21,044 nucleotides of DNA, taken from assembly GCA_051658525.1 (NCBI GenBank), contig JBOFMT010000120.1:1-21044 (forward strand). Reading direction: 5' to 3'. Below the pieces are notes generated by a model. The model was not told the DNA's origin. It ran no database searches and saw only the letters and a list, made by a program, of their open reading frames with translations. Source of the stretch: JBOFMT01 sp051658525 (lineage in GTDB: Bacteria; Bacillota_I; Bacilli_A; Erysipelotrichales; Erysipelotrichaceae). Positions 14,295 through 21,044 of the stretch are shown one piece after another (position 1 is the stretch's first letter; each line of letters begins with the position of its first letter). Both the position numbers and the translations under genes were made by a program.

Positions 14295-15440
14295 ATGGAT
14301 ACGATGAATGGTAAAGTAGTAAAAGAAGGCTATACGTATGACGATGTACTTTTAGTACCATCGTTCTCACAAGTAGTTCCAAGTTTGGTTTCTTTGGAAA
14401 CGCAATTAACAAAGAAAATCAAATTGAATATTCCTGTAACTTCGGCGGCAATGGACACCGTAAGTGAAAAGGAAATGGCAATTGCTTTAGCTAAACTAGG
14501 TGGGTTAAGCTTTATTCATAAAAATATGAGTATGGAAGCCCAAGCACAAATGGTTGCAGACGTAAAAGCGATGAGCTTTGATACAGAAGAGTTCGCAGAT
14601 GCTGCAGTAGATGCTAGTGGACGCTTGTTGTGTGGTGCAGCTGTTGGTGTTAGTGATACTACATTAGAGCGCGTAGGCATGCTTGTAAAAGCTGGTGTGG
14701 ATATTATCGCTGTTGACTCGGCACATGGTCATTCAAAAGGTGTAATTGATACGATCAAAAAAATCCGTGAAGCACATCCGGAAGTGGATATTGTTGGTGG
14801 AAATATCGTAACAGCACAAGCGGCAATTGATTTAATCTATGCTGGTGCTACTTGCCTTAAAGTTGGTGTTGGTCCTGGTTCTATTTGTACAACACGTGTT
14901 GTCAGTGGAGTTGGGGTTCCTCAATTAACAGCAGTAAATGATGTAGCGCAAGTTGCGAAACAATATGGTGTTGGAATCATTGCTGATGGTGGTATCAAAC
15001 TTTCTGGTGATATTCCAAAAGCTTTGGCAGCTGGTGCTGACTGTGTTATGCTTGGTGGTTTATTAGCAGGATGTAGCGAAACACCAGGTGAAATCGTCGA
15101 AGTATATGGAAAACAAGTAAAATCATACGTTGGTATGGGTTCACTATCCGCAATGCAAAGAGGAAGTAGCGATCGTTATTTCCAAGGTGGACAAAAAGAT
15201 TTGAAAAAATTAGTTCCAGAAGGAATTGAAGCAACAGTACCATTCAAAGGTCCAATTTCTGGTGTTATCTATCAAATGATGGGTGGATTACGCTCAGGTA
15301 TGGGATACTGCGGATGTTCAACCGTACAAGAAATGAAAGACAAAGCGTTGTTTGTGAAGATTACCGGTTCCGGTTTAAAAGAATCACATCCGCATGACGT
15401 AGACAACGTTAAGGAGGCTCCGAATTACAGTGGTAGATAA
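14295..15440 (+). CDS. guaB: IMP dehydrogenase lacking the CBS (Bateman) domain
   Basis: NAD-dependent oxidation of IMP to XMP, the committed step of GMP synthesis. 381 residues, about 107 fewer than usual. The barrel is complete: YDDVLLVPSFS, SAAMDTVSE, FIHKN, VDSAHGHS, GPGSICTTR with catalytic Cys198 (Cys305 in E. coli), ADGGIKLSGDI, the MGSLSAMQRGSSDRYF flap and MGGLRSGMGYCG. The Bateman module normally between FIHKN and the GAAVG strand is replaced by a short linker. The ATG at 14295 follows GAGGAGGAG; the upstream frame runs through the 5' hairpin and is rejected. The end overlaps guaA by 11 nt. Confidence 0.95.
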   Translation: MDTMNGKVVKEGYTYDDVLLVPSFSQVVPSLVSLETQLTKKIKLNIPVTSAAMDTVSEKEMAIALAKLGGLSFIHKNMSMEAQAQMVADVKAMSFDTEEFADAAVDASGRLLCGAAVGVSDTTLERVGMLVKAGVDIIAVDSAHGHSKGVIDTIKKIREAHPEVDIVGGNIVTAQAAIDLIYAGATCLKVGVGPGSICTTRVVSGVGVPQLTAVNDVAQVAKQYGVGIIADGGIKLSGDIPKALAAGADCVMLGGLLAGCSETPGEIVEVYGKQVKSYVGMGSLSAMQRGSSDRYFQGGQKDLKKLVPEGIEATVPFKGPISGVIYQMMGGLRSGMGYCGCSTVQEMKDKALFVKITGSGLKESHPHDVDNVKEAPNYSGR

Positions 15441-16962
15441 AATAATCGTTTTAGACTTTGGAAGTCAATACAATCAATTGATTGCAAGAAGAATTCGTGA
15501 AGTAGGCGTATTCTCTGAATTAAAATCTCATCGTATTACTGCAGCGGAAATCAAAGCAGATCCAAGCATCAAGGGAATTGTATTCTCTGGTGGACCAAAC
15601 TCTGTTTATGATGAAACAGCATTAAAAATTGATTTGGAAATTTTTAACTTAGGATTACCAATCCTAGGTGTTTGTTATGGAATGCAAATGATCGCTCATG
15701 AATTGGGTGGAAAAGTAGAAAGCTGTGAACATGCGGAATATGGAAAAGCGGATATTGATATTTTAACTGATTCTCCATTTACACATAATTTACCGGGAAA
15801 ACAAACGGTTTGGATGAGTCATGGTGACCAAGTTACAGCACTACCTGAAGGTTTTGTTGCTACTGCTAAGTCTGATACTTGCCCAATTGCTATGATGGCA
15901 AATACAGAACGTCAAATTTATGGAATTCAATTCCATCCAGAAGTTCAACATAGTGTATATGGACAAGATATGATTGAAAAATTTATCTTTGATGTATGCC
16001 GTGCAAACAATAACTGGAGTATGGAAGCATTCGTTGATGTGGAAGTACGTAAAATTCAAGAAACTGTTGGAGATCAAGAAGTTCTTTGTGCTCTTTCAGG
16101 TGGTGTGGATAGTGCGGTTGTTGCGGCAATTCTACACAAAGCAATCGGTGAAAGATTAACTTGTATGTTCGTAGATCACGGTTTATTACGTAAAGGCGAA
16201 GCCGAAAGTGTAGTTGATACATTCAAGGGTCGTTTTGGTATGAACTTGATTAAAATCGATGCACAAGAACATTTCCTTTCTCGTTTGGAAGGCGTAAGCA
16301 ATCCAGAAGAGAAACGTAAAATCATTGGGAATGAGTTTATTCGTGTGTTCGAAGCGGAAACAAATAAACTTACTAACATCAAATGGTTAGCACAAGGTAC
16401 GCTATATACTGACGTAATTGAATCAGGTACGGAAACAGCGCAAACAATCAAATCTCACCATAACGTTGGTGGTTTACCAGACGATATGCAATTTGCTTTG
16501 ATTGAACCTTTGAATACATTGTTCAAAGATGAAGTTCGTGAATTGGGTAAAGTATTGGGATTGCCAGAAGAAATTGTACAACGTCAACCATTCCCAGGTC
16601 CAGGTCTTGCGATTCGTGTATTGGGAGAAATTACAGAAGAGAAACTACACTTAGTTCGTGAAAGTGATGCTATCCTAAGAGAAGAAATCAAAAAAGCTGG
16701 TTTGGAACGTGATGTATGGCAATACTTTACAGCATTACCAAACATGTTATCTGTAGGTGTTATGGGAGACCAACGTACGTATGAATATACGGTTGGGATT
16801 CGTGCTGTAACATCGATTGATGGAATGACTGCTGACTGGGCTCGTATTCCTTACGATGTACTTGAAAAAGTATCTCGTCGTATTTGTAATGAAATCAAAG
16901 GAATCAACCGCGTAGTGTATGACATTACCTCAAAACCACCTTCAACAATCGAGTGGGAATAA
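15430..16962 (+). CDS. guaA: GMP synthase (glutamine-hydrolysing)
   Basis: Converts XMP, ATP and glutamine to GMP. 510 residues, standard length. The N-terminal class I amidotransferase has the nucleophile Cys82 in GVCYGMQ and the His169/Glu171 pair in FHPEV. The ATP pyrophosphatase loop is LSGGVDSAVV (222-231). The dimerisation part contains FPGPGLAIRVLGEI, and the C-terminus SKPPSTIEWE is canonical. It starts with GTG, inside the end of guaB, behind AAGGAGG (11 nt away). With guaB it forms a coupled pair for GMP production. Confidence 0.96.
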   Translation: MVDKIIVLDFGSQYNQLIARRIREVGVFSELKSHRITAAEIKADPSIKGIVFSGGPNSVYDETALKIDLEIFNLGLPILGVCYGMQMIAHELGGKVESCEHAEYGKADIDILTDSPFTHNLPGKQTVWMSHGDQVTALPEGFVATAKSDTCPIAMMANTERQIYGIQFHPEVQHSVYGQDMIEKFIFDVCRANNNWSMEAFVDVEVRKIQETVGDQEVLCALSGGVDSAVVAAILHKAIGERLTCMFVDHGLLRKGEAESVVDTFKGRFGMNLIKIDAQEHFLSRLEGVSNPEEKRKIIGNEFIRVFEAETNKLTNIKWLAQGTLYTDVIESGTETAQTIKSHHNVGGLPDDMQFALIEPLNTLFKDEVRELGKVLGLPEEIVQRQPFPGPGLAIRVLGEITEEKLHLVRESDAILREEIKKAGLERDVWQYFTALPNMLSVGVMGDQRTYEYTVGIRAVTSIDGMTADWARIPYDVLEKVSRRICNEIKGINRVVYDITSKPPSTIEWE

Positions 16963-16967
16963 TAAAA

Positions 16968-17013
16968 TCAACATCGAAGGCCTTTATTTAAAGGCTATTT
17001 CGATGTTTTTTTT
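16968..17013 (+). terminator. Intrinsic terminator of guaBA
   Basis: A two-part stem: AACATCGAA pairs with TTTCGATGTT, and GGCCTTT pairs with AAAGGC across a small mismatch. The loop is short and eight T follow. Confidence 0.85.
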
Positions 17014-17015
17014 GT

Positions 17016-17037
17016 ATTTTGATACTATTTTGATACT
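17016..17037. repeat. 11-bp tandem direct repeat
   Basis: ATTTTGATACT occurs twice without a gap, 54 bases after the guaA stop and just after its terminator. Confidence 0.85.
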
Positions 17038-17281
17038 AATAAAATTCGAGGTACTGATATTGGTATGGATTAAGGTATTGATAAAGAATATAAGTTAGTA
17101 TTTAATTTGTTGATAACTGTTACCTTAAAAGTGTAAACTAAGACTACATAAAAAAAACAAAGATGTTTTGCAAGCGTCGTGCTAAACAGTGTGAATCTAT
17201 TTTTTGTTTGTGCGTACTGATAAATCAGAAAAACTTAGGATCTGATAAAAAATGTAGCGCGGTACAAAAAAACTCACGATT

Positions 17282-17310
17282 ATGACAACCGCTAACATCT
17301 ATGATATGCT
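17282..17310 (+). promoter_or_regulatory. Possible promoter of the orphan lipoprotein gene
   Basis: ATGACA at 17282-17287, 17 nt, then TATGCT at 17305-17310. Both boxes are imperfect. The start would be near 17317, about 50 nt before the gene. Confidence 0.4.
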
Positions 17311-17365
17311 ATAACAAGAAAACCAACAAACAAAGTTATATATCGTTGTTAGAAAGAGGTTTGGT

Positions 17366-17884
17366 ATGAAACGATGGTTAGTCTTATGTTTTATTTTCAT
17401 TTCATGTGTTGGATGTAACGAGAATAGTCAAAATGCTTCCGATTTACCGCTTGTATTTGATTATAACCTGGGGAATTATCAAGTAGAGGATTCGCTTGAT
17501 CAAACAATGGTCATTGTAGATGGTGTCAGTATTCCCAGACCAAGTAGTATTACGCTCTTCGCTGGGGATGTTGAAGGTAGGATTGGGTTTGTTTATGAGT
17601 ATGGAGTCTCCTTACAACCAGAAGATAACACAGATTCTTTGGGAAAAGATCCCTATGGAAATGAATATTTATATGTAGGGACGCTAACAAAAGTTATGGA
17701 TGGTGTGTATACGAGTCAGGGACAAACGAGTGTTTCTGCATGGCAACCACTAATCTCAAGTGTTTCAAAAACCATCGATTTCTATGTTGAATTTGATGCA
17801 ACAGGATTACAGCTTGTCTTTGATAAAGAATACCTAGGTACAAATAGTCCCGAAAATGTTCGTTATGCATTCATGCAACCTTAA
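17366..17884 (+). CDS. Hypothetical secreted lipoprotein
   Basis: 172 residues. A signal peptide of about 16 residues (MKRWLVLCFIFIS) leads to CVGC, with Cys17 as the likely lipid site. The residue at -3 is Cys, which is atypical for a lipobox; Cys14 is a less likely alternative. The mature part is acidic and looks beta-rich, with VFDYNLGNYQVED, a VIVDGVSIPRP turn, a GKDPYGNEYLYVGTLTKV strand pair and a YVEFDATGLQLVFDKEY region, and has no further cysteines. I do not recognise a family. The start is backed by AAAGAGG. It stands alone between the guaA gap and the PHP phosphatase, with a separate promoter behind it. Confidence 0.72.
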   Translation: MKRWLVLCFIFISCVGCNENSQNASDLPLVFDYNLGNYQVEDSLDQTMVIVDGVSIPRPSSITLFAGDVEGRIGFVYEYGVSLQPEDNTDSLGKDPYGNEYLYVGTLTKVMDGVYTSQGQTSVSAWQPLISSVSKTIDFYVEFDATGLQLVFDKEYLGTNSPENVRYAFMQP

Positions 17885-17891
17885 TTTCTAC

Positions 17892-17920
17892 TTGAAACCA
17901 TTGCATACTTTGTTTATCAT
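17892..17920 (+). promoter_or_regulatory. Promoter of the PHP phosphatase gene
   Basis: TTGAAA at 17892-17897, 17 nt, then TATCAT at 17915-17920. A second reading, TTGCAT (17901) with TATGAT (17926-17931) and a 19-nt spacer, overlaps it. Confidence 0.5.
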
Positions 17921-17953
17921 TAAGGTATGATACAGAAAATGTGAGGGAAGTAG

Positions 17954-18775
17954 ATGTTGATGGATTATCATGTACATACAGCATATAGTGACGATAGTAA
18001 TTATCTCATGGAAGATGTTGTTAAGGATGCAATTGAAAAAGGATTAAAGGAACTATGTTTTTGTGACCATATTGACTATGGAATCAAACAAGACCCAATA
18101 CCTTACGAACCACAACGAGAAGGTGTGGTTTACAATGTTGATATGCCACGATTTGTGGAAGAATTTCAGCGCTTAAAAGCCATGTATCAAGATAACATTA
18201 CCCTTCGGATGGGGATGGAATTTGGGATGCAAACACATACGATAGATCAGTTTGAAGCATGTTTTCAAACATATGAATTTGATTTTATTCTACTTTCTTG
18301 TCATCAAGTAGAAGACAAAGAGTTTTGGACCCAAGATTTTCAAAAGGGGAGAAGTCAACAAGAGTACAACGAGCGCTATTATGAAGAATTATATGAATTA
18401 GTTTCTAACTATAAAAACTATAGCGTGCTAGGTCATCTGGATTTGATCCGTCGATATGACGAGGCAGGTAGCTATCCTTTTGAACAAGTAAAACCGTGGA
18501 TTGAAAAGATTTTAAAACAAGTCATTGCAGATGGAAAAGGAATTGAACTCAACACCTCATCGATTCGTTATGGTTTGGATGATCTTATGCCCTCTAGAGC
18601 AATCTTATCTTTGTACCGTGAGTTAGGGGGTAGAGTGATTACGATTGGTTCTGATAGTCATTCACCGGAACAATTAGGTGCCCATATTGCGTATGGAAAG
18701 ACGGAGTTAAAGAAGTTAGGTTTTACAACCTATTGCAGCTTCGAGGGAATGAAAGCAATATTCCATACGTTATAA
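17954..18775 (+). CDS. hisJ: PHP-domain phosphatase, HisJ (histidinol-phosphatase) family
   Basis: A 273-residue member of the polymerase-and-histidinol-phosphatase fold. Metal-binding motifs appear in order: DYHVHTAYSDDS (His6, His8), CDHID (His39), GMEFGM (Glu), LLSCHQVE (His), VLGHLDLI (His) and GSDSHSPEQLG (Asp, His). Family members remove the phosphate of L-histidinol phosphate, the last but one step in histidine synthesis. No other his gene is in the window, so it may serve a scattered pathway or act on another phosphoester. The ATG at 17954 follows GAGGGAAG; the third codon is also ATG. A terminator shared with the facing gene follows. Confidence 0.82.
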   Translation: MLMDYHVHTAYSDDSNYLMEDVVKDAIEKGLKELCFCDHIDYGIKQDPIPYEPQREGVVYNVDMPRFVEEFQRLKAMYQDNITLRMGMEFGMQTHTIDQFEACFQTYEFDFILLSCHQVEDKEFWTQDFQKGRSQQEYNERYYEELYELVSNYKNYSVLGHLDLIRRYDEAGSYPFEQVKPWIEKILKQVIADGKGIELNTSSIRYGLDDLMPSRAILSLYRELGGRVITIGSDSHSPEQLGAHIAYGKTELKKLGFTTYCSFEGMKAIFHTL

Positions 18776-18781
18776 AAATGG

Positions 18782-18816
18782 AAAACCTCATATCATCATG
18801 GATATGAGGTTTTTTA
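18782..18816. terminator. Bidirectional terminator between convergent genes
   Basis: A 13-bp perfect stem (AAAACCTCATATC at 18782-18794 with GATATGAGGTTTT at 18801-18813) and a 6-nt loop. T follows on the + strand. On the minus strand TTTT then CCATTTTT follows, so it can serve both the PHP gene and the facing surface-protein gene. Confidence 0.82.
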
Positions 18817-18826
18817 GAGTAATTTT

Positions 18827-20974
18827 TTAATTTATTCGAACGGCGTAGACTCCCCAAGGGTCATCATCGGTTCCCAAATAAATATCAGGATAGAATTTAT
18901 AGTCATCTAAATAAACTCGTGTAGCATCTAAATCGATTGTTTTAGTACCAATCAGATTATCTTTATAGAATTTCTCAGTCTCAAGATCCTTCTTAAACTC
19001 TACTTCAAGGACTTCTTCAAGATAGTCTTTTGCATTATCTAAATGAGTAATGTCGTCAATTGCATCGAGCGTAACATCAGCTTTACTATAAACTAAGTTA
19101 TTAAATGTAATTGGGGTATTGCTACCAGCAACTATTTCCACAACTTTTTCTTGTGGAGTAATACCTTCACCAGTAACTCTAAACGTATAGAAACCAGGTG
19201 CTAGTGATAAGGTTGTGTCAAGTGGCATCACTTCTCCATTAATGGTTAATGTTAATGTACCGGTGAATGCTGCTGTTTTTGTTTCCGTTTTAGAAGATGT
19301 TCCGTTGGCAACTTTTGCTCCGGTCTCTGTGTAAGCAAAATTGTCGTCACCTGGTTCTTCATTTACTTTTACATATTCACCATAAACAGGATTTTGCTCA
19401 ATATATGGTCCATAATCTGCTTCGCCTAGGATTTCTGGGCCATACAAAGTATCAACAAGGGTATAATCTTCATCTACTTCTTGTCTAGTTGCGTCAAAGC
19501 GCCATTCTTTGAATGTATAAACAGGTTTCCCATTTTCATCAAAGATGTATCTTGCAAGTCCATCGATATGTGTGTATAAATACACCGTATCTTTCGCATC
19601 ACTTGGTAATGCAACCGATACTGTATTTGCATAATGTTTTGGTGCGTTTCCAAATTTTTTCGGAATTGAACTATAAATATATGCTCCAACGTTAGCATAA
19701 GCTAGATCTTTAGGGAAGGTAATGGTTAAGATACCATCTACAATCTTCACATTGTATTGATATTCAATTGGTCGATTGTATTCACTAGGGGCCTTTTTAC
19801 CGTTTGTTTTGCTAGAATCAGCAATGGTAAACCAAATTCCTTCCTCACTACTTGCTTCAGCTACGCTAACTGCGACATATGTATGTCCATTATTGAATGT
19901 ACCACCATTTGTTGGCGTTGATTTGGTTGTATTATCGGAATAGTTTAATCGAGTAACTAAAGTTCCATACCATTCCTCTATTGCCCTTTCAAATGTAGGG
20001 ACAAGGAATCGTTGCGCATACTTTTGATAATACTCAGTAACCGTACGATTGTAAATTTCTGTCTTGTCTCGGATAAAGTCTACAGATACGCTACGTTCAT
20101 AATATACGTTTGTGACTTTATTATAGTAATCTATATCTTGAATTGTAAATAAGTTTATAGGAGTTATCTCTTGATACGTAGCGTCATCAACAGTAGCTGA
20201 TACACTAACATCTCCCAAAATATAGGTCCACGATCCTACAAAATGTACATTGTTCTTTGGCATCGTGAAATTACCATCTACAACTTCCACATCACTTGTA
20301 GACCATCCACTAAACGCCCAACCTGGGACGCTAGGCTCAGCTTCTACAGCTACATTTATTTTTTCGTCATAAATTTTATCTGCAGGTGGAGTTGTAGCTC
20401 CCTCTGGAACAGTCCCAACATAAGCGTAACTTACAACGCTTGAAACTGGTCCTTGAATCGTAAAGCGAACATTTTTAATTTCATGTCCTTGTGCAGTTAC
20501 TTCGCTTTCGTTCCCTTGCTGTTCTGTAGAAATAGAAATAACTTGATTCGTAGCGATTTTATACCCGTCAGGTAGTTGATAACTTGCAATTTGCCAATTG
20601 AAACCACTTGAAATAGGTGCAACTACATCGCCGTTTGGAAATCTTAAAATATCAAAACCATTGTCTGTTCCAATAATCGCATCAGAACGTAGTTTGCCTT
20701 CGATACCTGCTACTTCAATTAAGGAATATTTAATTCCCTTCCCACCACTGTCCATATTGATATCAAGTGCAATATAAATATGATCACCTTCAATCCATAC
20801 AAATCTTGCGACGGTATGATCATTGGTAGATGTATCATCTGTCCCCAAATAATAAGCATCATCAGGTAGTGTGTAACTGCCATCTCCATTTTGAGTGATA
20901 GCAAGAGCTGATGTGGGTAATAGGGCAAAGAACATCGCCATACTAATAAATAAACTCAGTATTTTCCTTTTCAT
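18827..20974 (-). CDS. Secreted surface protein with SHIRT-like domain
   Basis: 715 residues with a Sec signal peptide cleaved after ALA (about residue 25). Residues 26-175 are an acidic beta-rich module of unknown type. Residues 178-251 resemble one SHIRT domain (SYAYVGTVPEGA, then FSGWSTSDVEV, then GNFTMPKNNVHFVGSW), a rod-forming repeat of streptococcal adhesins. Residues 280-345 are Tyr-rich and probably helical. Next come a module with NNGHTYVAVSVAEA, a module with GNAPKHYANTVSVALP and TVYLYTHIDG, and a PEGA-like beta unit near residue 570-630. No LPXTG, transmembrane tail or SLH motif is visible, so attachment is unclear. The start is backed by GAGGAGGT. Function is probably adhesion or matrix, by inference. 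Confidence 0.75.
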   Translation of the reverse strand: MKRKILSLFISMAMFFALLPTSALAITQNGDGSYTLPDDAYYLGTDDTSTNDHTVARFVWIEGDHIYIALDINMDSGGKGIKYSLIEVAGIEGKLRSDAIIGTDNGFDILRFPNGDVVAPISSGFNWQIASYQLPDGYKIATNQVISISTEQQGNESEVTAQGHEIKNVRFTIQGPVSSVVSYAYVGTVPEGATTPPADKIYDEKINVAVEAEPSVPGWAFSGWSTSDVEVVDGNFTMPKNNVHFVGSWTYILGDVSVSATVDDATYQEITPINLFTIQDIDYYNKVTNVYYERSVSVDFIRDKTEIYNRTVTEYYQKYAQRFLVPTFERAIEEWYGTLVTRLNYSDNTTKSTPTNGGTFNNGHTYVAVSVAEASSEEGIWFTIADSSKTNGKKAPSEYNRPIEYQYNVKIVDGILTITFPKDLAYANVGAYIYSSIPKKFGNAPKHYANTVSVALPSDAKDTVYLYTHIDGLARYIFDENGKPVYTFKEWRFDATRQEVDEDYTLVDTLYGPEILGEADYGPYIEQNPVYGEYVKVNEEPGDDNFAYTETGAKVANGTSSKTETKTAAFTGTLTLTINGEVMPLDTTLSLAPGFYTFRVTGEGITPQEKVVEIVAGSNTPITFNNLVYSKADVTLDAIDDITHLDNAKDYLEEVLEVEFKKDLETEKFYKDNLIGTKTIDLDATRVYLDDYKFYPDIYLGTDDDPWGVYAVRIN

Positions 20975-21031
20975 TAGTCAACCTCCTCTACTAAGTCTTG
21001 GTATGCCATTACGAATACTCATAAAAGATGA

Positions 21032-21037
21032 ATTATA
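21032..21037 (-). promoter_or_regulatory. -10 box of the surface-protein gene
   Basis: TATAAT on the minus strand, about 58 nt upstream of the start codon. The -35 box would lie beyond the window edge, so this is only half supported. Confidence 0.4.
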
Positions 21038-21044
21038 ATAATAG

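Larger units (their letters stand above)
17014..17365. other. Gene-free stretch downstream of guaA
   Basis: About 350 AT-rich bases with no coding frame of note. A perfect tandem copy of ATTTTGATACT lies at 17016-17026 and 17027-17037. Further GATA-rich words follow, and CTGATAAATCAG makes a small dyad near 17218. A plausible promoter for the next gene sits near 17282-17310. No known RNA or mobile-element end was recognised. Confidence 0.5.

Noticed and set aside
19474..19698. Frames on both strands inside the surface-protein gene
   Set aside because: Out-of-frame shadows of the 715-residue protein, with no signals of their own.
1..21044. CRISPR arrays, tRNA, rRNA, transposase or integrase genes
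   Set aside because: I looked for regularly spaced repeats, cloverleaf or rRNA words and recombinase motifs and saw none.

Overview
This 21 kb window is a gene-dense, AT-rich stretch of a Bacillota-type (low-GC Gram-positive) chromosome. The evidence is strong AGGAGG ribosome-binding sites, lipoprotein signal peptides, intrinsic terminators with T-runs, TTGNNN-N17-TATAAT promoters, and a guanine riboswitch. The gene content resembles gut Erysipelotrichia or clostridia-like anaerobes, but that placement is inference. No transposase, integrase, CRISPR array, tRNA or rRNA was seen. All genes but the last are on the + strand.

Layout. (1) 1-2.4 kb: the tail of an upstream gene, then glycerate 2-kinase and a PfkB sugar kinase, closed by a terminator. 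(2) 2.4-4.9 kb: a metal-resistance operon. A CadC-type ArsR repressor overlaps a CadA/ZntA-type P1B ATPase by 4 nt and sits behind a consensus promoter with a perfect 16-bp operator at the expected transcription start. (3) 5.0-7.2 kb: a DEDDh exonuclease, then an FMN alpha-hydroxy-acid oxidase-family protein with a Cys-rich N-terminus, translationally coupled to a short, degenerate family I pyrophosphatase-like protein. (4) 7.2-10.9 kb: an envelope cassette of DUF4358-like lipoprotein, MBOAT O-acyltransferase, DHHW/AlgX-like SGNH protein and a second DUF4358-like lipoprotein. It looks like an acyl-transfer system for an extracellular polymer. (5) 10.9-12.5 kb: an RlmD-type rRNA methyltransferase behind a structured leader, followed 1 nt later by an unlisted 48-residue basic protein. 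(6) 12.6-17.0 kb: a purine block. A guanine riboswitch precedes an NCS2 purine permease, then comes guaBA. GuaB lacks the CBS (Bateman) module, and a terminator-like hairpin lies at the extreme 5' end of the guaBA transcript. (7) 17.0-18.8 kb: a gene-poor gap, an orphan lipoprotein and a HisJ-type PHP phosphatase. (8) 18.8-21.0 kb, minus strand: a 715-residue secreted protein with one SHIRT-like domain and no visible sortase anchor.

The purine genes fit together clearly: guanine import under guanine feedback, beside de novo XMP and GMP synthesis. The envelope cassette is the best candidate for an under-described multi-gene system. The degenerate PPase-like partner of the oxidase and the 5'-terminal guaBA hairpin are the next most interesting items.
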